This document shows positions 58,596 to 64,000 of a stretch of DNA of 64,000 nt, piece by piece. Origin of the DNA: Burkholderiales bacterium. Lineage in GTDB: Bacteria; Pseudomonadota; Gammaproteobacteria; Burkholderiales; Burkholderiaceae_C. The stretch covers positions 186,001 through 250,000 of the forward strand of contig CANJJE010000001.1 of NCBI GenBank assembly GCA_947474755.1. The letters are read 5' to 3'. Numbering within the stretch: position 1 is the first letter of the stretch; the number at the start of each line of letters is the position of its first letter. The notes below the pieces were generated by a model. That model had not been told where the DNA came from and searched no databases. It saw only the letters and a program-made list of their open reading frames with translations. A program made the translations under genes and the position numbers.

Positions 58596-59546
58596 TCACG
58601 GATGAGTGGGAGACTGCCTCGAGGTGTCGGTGAATCGCAGGACCTCGAATCCCACGCAGGGCGCCGTGGGGTCCGAAGGCGACGTGCCGAGGCCAACCAC
58701 GCCGCTCCCGTGCAGCGTGCAGGTGCCACGTCGGAGGGTGACCACTTCCGTGGTTCCGGTGAATCGCACGTACGTGCCGTTGTAGCTGAGGTCCGACAAC
58801 TGGAACGCGCCTCCGTGCCAATCGATGCGCGCATGCGAACGCGAGACGCGGTTGTCGTCGATGCAGTAGGTGGCCTGGGTGCTGCGTCCGAGGATCACCG
58901 GCATGCTGCTGCTGGCGAAGACCTGGTGCATATCGAGCCAGATCAGGCGCACGCCTTCAGGCTCCGGGTTCGCGATGACGTCGCCAAAGGCGGTCGTGGC
59001 CATGTCGGTGAACTGCCGCGTCTCGAGGATATGCACCTCGACAGGCTCGATCCTGCCCCGCAGCTGAATGTGATTGAGGCGGCGAAACTGGCCCTGCTCG
59101 TGGGCCGGCAGCACAGCCAGTACCGTGGAGGTGGCCAGTGTCTCGTTGTCGCCCGAATGTTCCAGCAGACGCGCCGCCACATTGACGGCATCGCCGAAAC
59201 AGTCGCCGGCCATTTCGACCACCTCGCCGTAGGCCAGACCGATCTGCAGCTTCAGCTCACGACCACCACGCGCTGCGACGTAAGGCGGCTGCAGGCCACT
59301 GCATGACAGTGCTTCATGCATATCGATCGATGCCCTGACGGCCGATGCCGCATCGCCAAAAGTCGCCATCAGGCCGTCGCCCAGCGTCTTGATCAGCGTG
59401 CCGCCACAAGTGACGACCACTCGGCCGAGCATCGAGATGCTTTGCGTGACCCACTGGGTGGCGATCGCATTACCCAGGGACTCATAGAGCCCCGTGCTGC
59501 CCCGAAGGTCGGCAAACAGGACGCAACATTCGATGTTTCGGGTCAT
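58596..59546 (-). CDS. class III nucleotide cyclase with C-terminal FHA domain
   Basis: 316 residues. The N-terminal class III cyclase domain has metal-binding Asp in CCVLFADLRGST, and TLGDGLMATFGD; IGLAYGEVVEMAGDCFGDAVNVAARL (in pieces) lies farther on. The C-terminal FHA domain (about 215-300) has ILGRS, VSRSHARID and LSYNGTYV, so it binds phosphothreonine. The cyclase should make cAMP or cGMP in response to a phosphorylated partner. A Ser/Thr kinase is not in the window. The start at 59546 gives NIECCVLFADL, the expected cyclase N terminus. Confidence 0.88.
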   Translation of the reverse strand: MTRNIECCVLFADLRGSTGLYESLGNAIATQWVTQSISMLGRVVVTCGGTLIKTLGDGLMATFGDAASAVRASIDMHEALSCSGLQPPYVAARGGRELKLQIGLAYGEVVEMAGDCFGDAVNVAARLLEHSGDNETLATSTVLAVLPAHEQGQFRRLNHIQLRGRIEPVEVHILETRQFTDMATTAFGDVIANPEPEGVRLIWLDMHQVFASSSMPVILGRSTQATYCIDDNRVSRSHARIDWHGGAFQLSDLSYNGTYVRFTGTTEVVTLRRGTCTLHGSGVVGLGTSPSDPTAPCVGFEVLRFTDTSRQSPTHP

Positions 59547-59591
59547 CCGCAGCAGGCTGTGATCGAAGTCACAGTCTAGCGTCAATAGGCG

Positions 59592-59617
59592 AAAAAAACC
59601 CCACTTGGTGGTGGGGT
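59592..59617 (-). terminator. rho-independent terminator of rpoD
   Basis: On the minus strand ACCCCAC pairs with GTGGGGT around a short loop and runs into seven T (59598-59592). It lies 22 nt after the rpoD stop. Confidence 0.85.
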
Positions 59618-59638
59618 GGGTGGCTTCTTTGAAGGCGC

Positions 59639-61867
59639 TTACAGGTTGTCCAGGTAGGTTCTCAACTTGTCCGACCGGCTCGGGTGTTTCAGTTTGCGAA
59701 TCGCCTTCGCCTCGATCTGGCGGATACGTTCGCGCGTCACGTCGAACTGTTTGCCGACTTCTTCCAGCGTGTGGTCGGTGCTCATCTCGATGCCGAAGCG
59801 CATGCGCAGCACCTTCGCTTCCCGGGGCGTCAGGCTGTCCAGAATATCTTTGACGACATCTCGCAGGCCGGCTTGCATTGCGGCTTCGATCGGTGCGGTG
59901 TTGTTCGTGTCCTCGATGAAGTCGCCCAGGTGCGAATCGTCGTCGTCGCCGATGGGGGTTTCCATCGAGATCGGCTCCTTCGCGATCTTCATGATCTTGC
60001 GGATCTTGTCTTCCGGAATCTCCATCTTCTCGGCCAGCGTCGGGGCGTCCGGCTCGAAGCCGAACTCCTGCAGATGCTGGCGGCTCAGACGGTTCATCTT
60101 GTTGATCGTCTCGATCATGTGGACCGGGATGCGGATCGTGCGCGCCTGATCGGCGATCGAGCGGGTGATGGCCTGACGGATCCACCACGTCGCGTAGGTC
60201 GAGAACTTGTAGCCGCGGCGGTATTCGAACTTGTCGACCGCCTTCATCAGGCCGATGTTGCCTTCCTGGATCAGATCAAGGAACTGCAGGCCGCGGTTGG
60301 TGTACTTCTTGGCGATGGAGATCACGAGGCGCAGGTTGGCCTCGATCATTTCCTTCTTGGCATCGCGCGAGGACTTCTCGCCCTCGTTCATGCGCTTGTT
60401 GATCTTCTTCAGATCGTCGAGCGGCACCACGGCGCGTTCCTGCTGGTCGGTGAGCTTCTTCTGCAGTTCCTGCACCGGCGGCAGGTTGCGCGCCAGCACG
60501 GCGCTGTAGGGCTTGTTGGCGGCAATCTCTTTTTCGGCCCACTTCAGATTGAGCAGGTTCGGCGGGAAATGCTTGATGAAGTGGTCCTGCGGCATGCCGC
60601 ACTTGTCGACCAGGATCTTGCGCAGTTCGCGCTCGTAGCGGCGCACGTCGTCGACCTGCGAGCGCAGGATGGCACACAGCTTCTCGATTGTCTTGACAGT
60701 GAAGCGTATGGTCATCAGCTCTGCGCTGATGGCCTGCTGCGCCTTGCTGTAGGCAGGCGACTGGTAACCGTCTTTCTCGAAGGCCTTGCGCATCTTGTCG
60801 AAGTTGAGGCGCAGGTTCGCGAACTTCGCAAGCGCCTGGGTCTTCAGTTCCTCGAGCTTCTTCGTCAGCGCCTTGCTGCCGCCGTTGCCATCGTCGTCGT
60901 CCTCTTCGTCGAAGAAGTCAACGTCTTCCTCGGCCACATAGTCGTCCGCCTCGCCTTCCGAGACGAAGCCATCGACCACTTCGGAGATCGTCATCTCGCC
61001 GGCACCGATGCGGTCTGCATAGGCCAGGATTTCTGCGATCGTCGTCGGCGACGCGCTGATCGCGAGCATCATCGCCTGAAGGCCGCCTTCGATACGCTTG
61101 GCGATCTCGATTTCGCCTTCACGCGTGAGCAGTTCGACGGTGCCCATCTCGCGCATGTACATGCGCACCGGGTCGGTCGTGCGGCCGAATTCGGAGTCGA
61201 CGGTGGACAGCGCTGCTTCGGCAGCTTCCTCGGCCTCTTCCTCGGTGGCCGTGGTCGTGCCGCCGCCTGCGATCAGCAGTGTTGCCGCATCCGGGGCCTG
61301 TTCGTAGACCGCGATGCCCATGTCGTTGAGCATCGACACGATGGCTTCGAGGATTTCGTTGTCGACCAGCTTTTCCGGCAAGTGGTCATTGATTTCCTGG
61401 TGCGTCAGGAAACCACGCGTCTTGCCCATCTTGATGAGCGTCTTCAGCTCTTGGCGGCGCTTGGCGACTTCCTCTTCGGTCAGCGCGGTCTCGTCCAGGC
61501 CGAATTCGCGCATCAGCGCGCGCTCCTTGGCGCGCGACACCTTCATGCGCAGCGGTTTGGCCTTGGCCTTTTCGGTGTCGTCGACCGTCTCGACTTCAGG
61601 CTCGCCTTCGAGGTCGCCTTCGACATCGGAGAAATCCTCGTCGACCAGTTCGGCCTTTTTCGCTTTCTCGTCGACCTTCGTGGGCTTGCGACCCTTCTTG
61701 GCCTTGTCGTCCGCAACAGCGGCCTTGGTCGCGGCCTTCACTGCGGTCTTGCCCGCTGCAGGCTGCTTGACTGCCTCAGTCTTCTTGTCGCCGGACTTCG
61801 AGGTGGAGGCCTTGGCGGGAGTGGCCGGCTTGACGGCCGCTGTCGGCGCGCTTTTCTTCGCAGTCAT
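59639..61867 (-). CDS. rpoD: RNA polymerase primary sigma factor (sigma70)
   Basis: 742 residues. An Ala/Lys-rich N-terminal extension (about 1-75) precedes region 1.1; region 1.2 begins near [13 protein letters not shown], a non-conserved acidic insert ([11 protein letters not shown]) follows, then region 2 ([30 protein letters not shown] in pieces, [15 protein letters not shown]), region 3, and region 4 with [24 protein letters not shown] in pieces. Length and acidic insert are typical of Burkholderiales. Lies downstream of dnaG, as in the macromolecular-synthesis cluster. Confidence 0.98.
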   Translation of the reverse strand: MTAKKSAPTAAVKPATPAKASTSKSGDKKTEAVKQPAAGKTAVKAATKAAVADDKAKKGRKPTKVDEKAKKAELVDEDFSDVEGDLEGEPEVETVDDTEKAKAKPLRMKVSRAKERALMREFGLDETALTEEEVAKRRQELKTLIKMGKTRGFLTHQEINDHLPEKLVDNEILEAIVSMLNDMGIAVYEQAPDAATLLIAGGGTTTATEEEAEEAAEAALSTVDSEFGRTTDPVRMYMREMGTVELLTREGEIEIAKRIEGGLQAMMLAISASPTTIAEILAYADRIGAGEMTISEVVDGFVSEGEADDYVAEEDVDFFDEEDDDDGNGGSKALTKKLEELKTQALAKFANLRLNFDKMRKAFEKDGYQSPAYSKAQQAISAELMTIRFTVKTIEKLCAILRSQVDDVRRYERELRKILVDKCGMPQDHFIKHFPPNLLNLKWAEKEIAANKPYSAVLARNLPPVQELQKKLTDQQERAVVPLDDLKKINKRMNEGEKSSRDAKKEMIEANLRLVISIAKKYTNRGLQFLDLIQEGNIGLMKAVDKFEYRRGYKFSTYATWWIRQAITRSIADQARTIRIPVHMIETINKMNRLSRQHLQEFGFEPDAPTLAEKMEIPEDKIRKIMKIAKEPISMETPIGDDDDSHLGDFIEDTNNTAPIEAAMQAGLRDVVKDILDSLTPREAKVLRMRFGIEMSTDHTLEEVGKQFDVTRERIRQIEAKAIRKLKHPSRSDKLRTYLDNL

Positions 61868-61919
61868 GCAATTCCTAATTGGGGGGCGGGGGATTCACCG
61901 CAAAGGTCTCTAGAGATGG

Positions 61920-61940
61920 TGTCGAACAAGTCGTTCGACA
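61920..61940 (-). other. 8-bp perfect inverted repeat in the rpoD leader
   Basis: TGTCGAAC (61920-61927) and GTTCGACA (61933-61940) form an inverted repeat with 5-nt centre, 53 nt upstream of the rpoD start. It could be an RNA hairpin in the leader or a repressor site. Confidence 0.45.
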
Positions 61941-62081
61941 AGCTCGGCATTCAGCGAATTGAAGTCAGAACCCATCGACCATGGCGCCGGGTCACCTCGG
62001 CAGTCACGCCTGTCCGCTTGCACGTCAGGGTGAACGCCAGCGCAGTCACTGGGAAATGCAGCAAATTCGGCGCAGCCAAGG

Positions 62082-62087
62082 ATTATA
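62082..62087 (-). promoter_or_regulatory. candidate -10 element for rpoD
   Basis: Perfect TATAAT on the minus strand in the dnaG-rpoD gap; a -35 at 16-18 nt is weak. It would give a leader of about 200 nt that includes the inverted repeat at 61920-61940. Confidence 0.45.
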
Positions 62088-62143
62088 CCGTTCGAGTGGC
62101 GCAAAGAGGGGCTGGAGGCGCCAGCCTGCAAGCTGGGCGGGCG

Positions 62144-63985
62144 TCAGGTCAGCGGGGCGGCCGCCCGGGTCAGCGCGGCTTTCAAGCGTGCGCGGCTTTG
62201 CAGCAACAAGGTGCTCCGCGCCTGTATGTCCGGTGACATGAGCCCCGATTCGAATAGCAGCTTGAGCTCGTGATCTACCTCCTGCAAGCGCAGCTGATCG
62301 AGCAGCAGATGCATCTGCTGTTTCAGGTCCGTCTGCGCCTCCGGATAGTGGAAGCCGGCGATGCGATCGAGCGTGGCTCGGGCATGAGCGTCATCACCCA
62401 CGGACCGAGTGAGTTCATCCAGCAACGCCGAAGGGTTCATTGGCCCTTGGTCGTGCAGGCAGCGCTCGACGTGGGCGAACAGGCTGGCATAGGGCGTGGT
62501 CTGTTCAGCCAGCAAATCATGTGCTTCACCCTCGATCTCCCACCAGAGCTCAGCGCGATGCAGCAGCAGCCACAACACCCGGTCCAGCTGGTTCGCCGTA
62601 CCCTGACGCACGGCTCTGACGAGCTGCCTCGGCGGCGAAGCCGCAGTGTCCGGGGCCGACGGGCGGGCTTTCGTTGCGCTGGCCTGCCACAGGGTGGTCA
62701 ATTCACCGGTATCGAGCGTGGCGACACTGGCCAGCTCCCCGAGCAACTGGCGCTTCAGGGCACCTTCTGGCAGAGCGGTCCAGAGTGGGCGGGCCACCGC
62801 GAGAAAGCGCGCACGGCCTTCTGCCGTCGCCATGTCGCAACCGTCTTGAGCGACTGCGACCAGCTGTCGCGAGAGCGGCACCGCCTGCTCGATGCAGCGC
62901 CCGAAACCCTCGGTACCGTACTGGCGCACATAGGAGTCGGGGTCGTGCTCCGCCGGAAGGAAGAGGAAGCGGATGCTGCGCACATCGGTTGCGTGGGGTA
63001 GCGCGGCTTCCAGAGCGCGGCCGGCCGCACGCCGACCGGCCGCATCGCCGTCAAAGCTGAACACCACTGCATCGGTGAAGCGGAACAGCTTTTGCACATG
63101 CTCGGCGGTGCAGGCGGTGCCGAGCGTGGCGACCGCGTTCGGGAATCCCAGTTGCGCCAGGGCCACCACGTCCATATAGCCCTCGACGACCAGCACGAAG
63201 CCGCGCTGACGGATGGCGGTGCGCGCTTCGAACAGGCCGTAAAGCTCGCGGCCCTTGCTGAACACTGGCGTTTCGGGCGAGTTCAGGTATTTCGGCTCAC
63301 CGCGGTCCAGCACGCGGCCGCCGAAGCCGATCACATCGCCTTGCACCGAACGGATCGGGAACATGATGCGGTCGCGGAAGCGGTCGTAGCGCTTCGCAGC
63401 CGCAGCGTCGTCGTCGCCTTCGTGGGCGATCACCAGACCGCTTTCTTCCAGCAGCGGATCGTCGTAGCGCGGGAAGGCGCTGGCCAGCGAACGCCACCCG
63501 TCTGGTGCGTAGCCCATCATGAAACGAGCGGCGATCTCGCCGCTTAGGCCGCGCAGCTTCAGGTAGTCGATCGCGCGCGGATTGGCCTTGAGTTGTTGGC
63601 GGTAATGGTTTGCCGCCTTCGCCAAAACGTCGGCGAGCGTGCTTTGCCGTTCCTTGAGCTTGGTCGCGCGTTCGCGTTCTTCGGCTGAACGATCATCCTG
63701 TGGCACGGTCATTCCGACCTGTTGCGCCAGGTCGTTGACCGCATCGATGAAGCCCATGCCCGAATGTTCCATCAGGAACCCGATGGCATTGCCGTGCACA
63801 CCGCAACCGAAGCAGTGGTAGGTCTGGCGGGAAGGACTGACCGCGAAGCTGGGGGATTTTTCCCCGTGGAATGGGCACAAACCCATGTGGTTTGCGCCTG
63901 ACTTCTTTAGCGTGACGTGCCGCCCGACGACCTCGGCGATGTCAACGCGGGAGAGCAGGTCTTGAAGGAACGATGGCGCGATCAC
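62144..63985 (-). CDS. dnaG: DNA primase
   Basis: 613 residues. N-terminal CHC2 zinc domain (CPFHGEKSPSF, YHCFGCG), TOPRIM catalytic core (VLVVEGYMDVVALAQ, SFDGDAAGRRAA) and a C-terminal DnaB-binding helical domain. A GTG start at 63985 gives the standard N terminus IAPSFLQDLLSRVDI. Synthesises RNA primers and partners with DnaB (51453-52877). rpsU and neighbours, if present, lie beyond the window. Confidence 0.97.
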   Translation of the reverse strand: MIAPSFLQDLLSRVDIAEVVGRHVTLKKSGANHMGLCPFHGEKSPSFAVSPSRQTYHCFGCGVHGNAIGFLMEHSGMGFIDAVNDLAQQVGMTVPQDDRSAEERERATKLKERQSTLADVLAKAANHYRQQLKANPRAIDYLKLRGLSGEIAARFMMGYAPDGWRSLASAFPRYDDPLLEESGLVIAHEGDDDAAAAKRYDRFRDRIMFPIRSVQGDVIGFGGRVLDRGEPKYLNSPETPVFSKGRELYGLFEARTAIRQRGFVLVVEGYMDVVALAQLGFPNAVATLGTACTAEHVQKLFRFTDAVVFSFDGDAAGRRAAGRALEAALPHATDVRSIRFLFLPAEHDPDSYVRQYGTEGFGRCIEQAVPLSRQLVAVAQDGCDMATAEGRARFLAVARPLWTALPEGALKRQLLGELASVATLDTGELTTLWQASATKARPSAPDTAASPPRQLVRAVRQGTANQLDRVLWLLLHRAELWWEIEGEAHDLLAEQTTPYASLFAHVERCLHDQGPMNPSALLDELTRSVGDDAHARATLDRIAGFHYPEAQTDLKQQMHLLLDQLRLQEVDHELKLLFESGLMSPDIQARSTLLLQSRARLKAALTRAAAPLT

Positions 63986-64000
63986 GCCTTCAGTTTAGCG

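Overview
The window is about 64 kb of uniformly GC-rich chromosome. It looks like a betaproteobacterium of the order Burkholderiales, probably near Leptothrix, Rubrivivax, Roseateles or Ideonella. This rests on the housekeeping set (dnaG-rpoD, hslR-grpE-dnaK-dnaJ next to hemH, thiOSGE, modABC), on family pairs typical of that group (DUF6502 with a DUF5666 lipoprotein, PEP-CTERM, VF530), and on a BciA-like vinyl reductase. The genus is inference; no rRNA lies in the window.

Bases 1-13173 form one minus-strand block of six tightly packed genes, and this is the most unusual part. In transcription order it encodes a GAF-HlyD fusion, a PqqD-like/M50-like/HlyD-like membrane protein, a short SecA-like ATPase, a periplasmic adaptor, a 1645-residue surface protein (LEPR-XLL-like start, DUF4347, beta-helix, six 92-residue Ig-like repeats, C-terminal membrane segment), and a PAS histidine kinase cut by the window edge. 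I read it as a dedicated export and anchoring system for one giant surface protein that has no ordinary signal peptide.

Bases 13644-31570 are mixed accessory and metabolic genes: a membrane-anchored beta-helix protein, a stand-alone fragment resembling the C-terminal domain of PutA, an SbtA-type bicarbonate transporter with a divergent LysR regulator, rearranged PEP-CTERM remnants, a GC-poor PQQ-type sugar dehydrogenase, a beta-CASP nuclease, the DUF6502/DUF5666 pair, a BciA-like reductase, a subtilase, ChrA, a PPC-domain protein, an L-2-hydroxyglutarate oxidase-like flavoprotein and VF530.

Bases 32040-39486 hold an OmpR/QseC-type two-component pair that converges on a six-gene minus-strand cluster. 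The cluster encodes two paralogous TPR proteins bracketing a thermostable-hemolysin-family acyltransferase-like protein, an AMP-dependent ligase, a haem-oxygenase-like diiron protein and an SDR. It looks like a small biosynthetic pathway of unknown product, probably using an acyl substrate. thiD lies immediately upstream on the same strand and diverges from thiO-thiS-thiG-thiE-HAD.

Bases 44333-64000 are mostly core functions: tRNA-Asn, a P2-type cation ATPase, modABC with a leftover Mop-domain fragment, three small genes including a TerB-like one, dnaB, the heat-shock genes dnaJ-dnaK-grpE-hslR with a recognisable sigma32-type promoter, hemH, an FHA-containing nucleotide cyclase, rpoD and dnaG. 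No IS element, CRISPR array, rRNA or integrase was seen.
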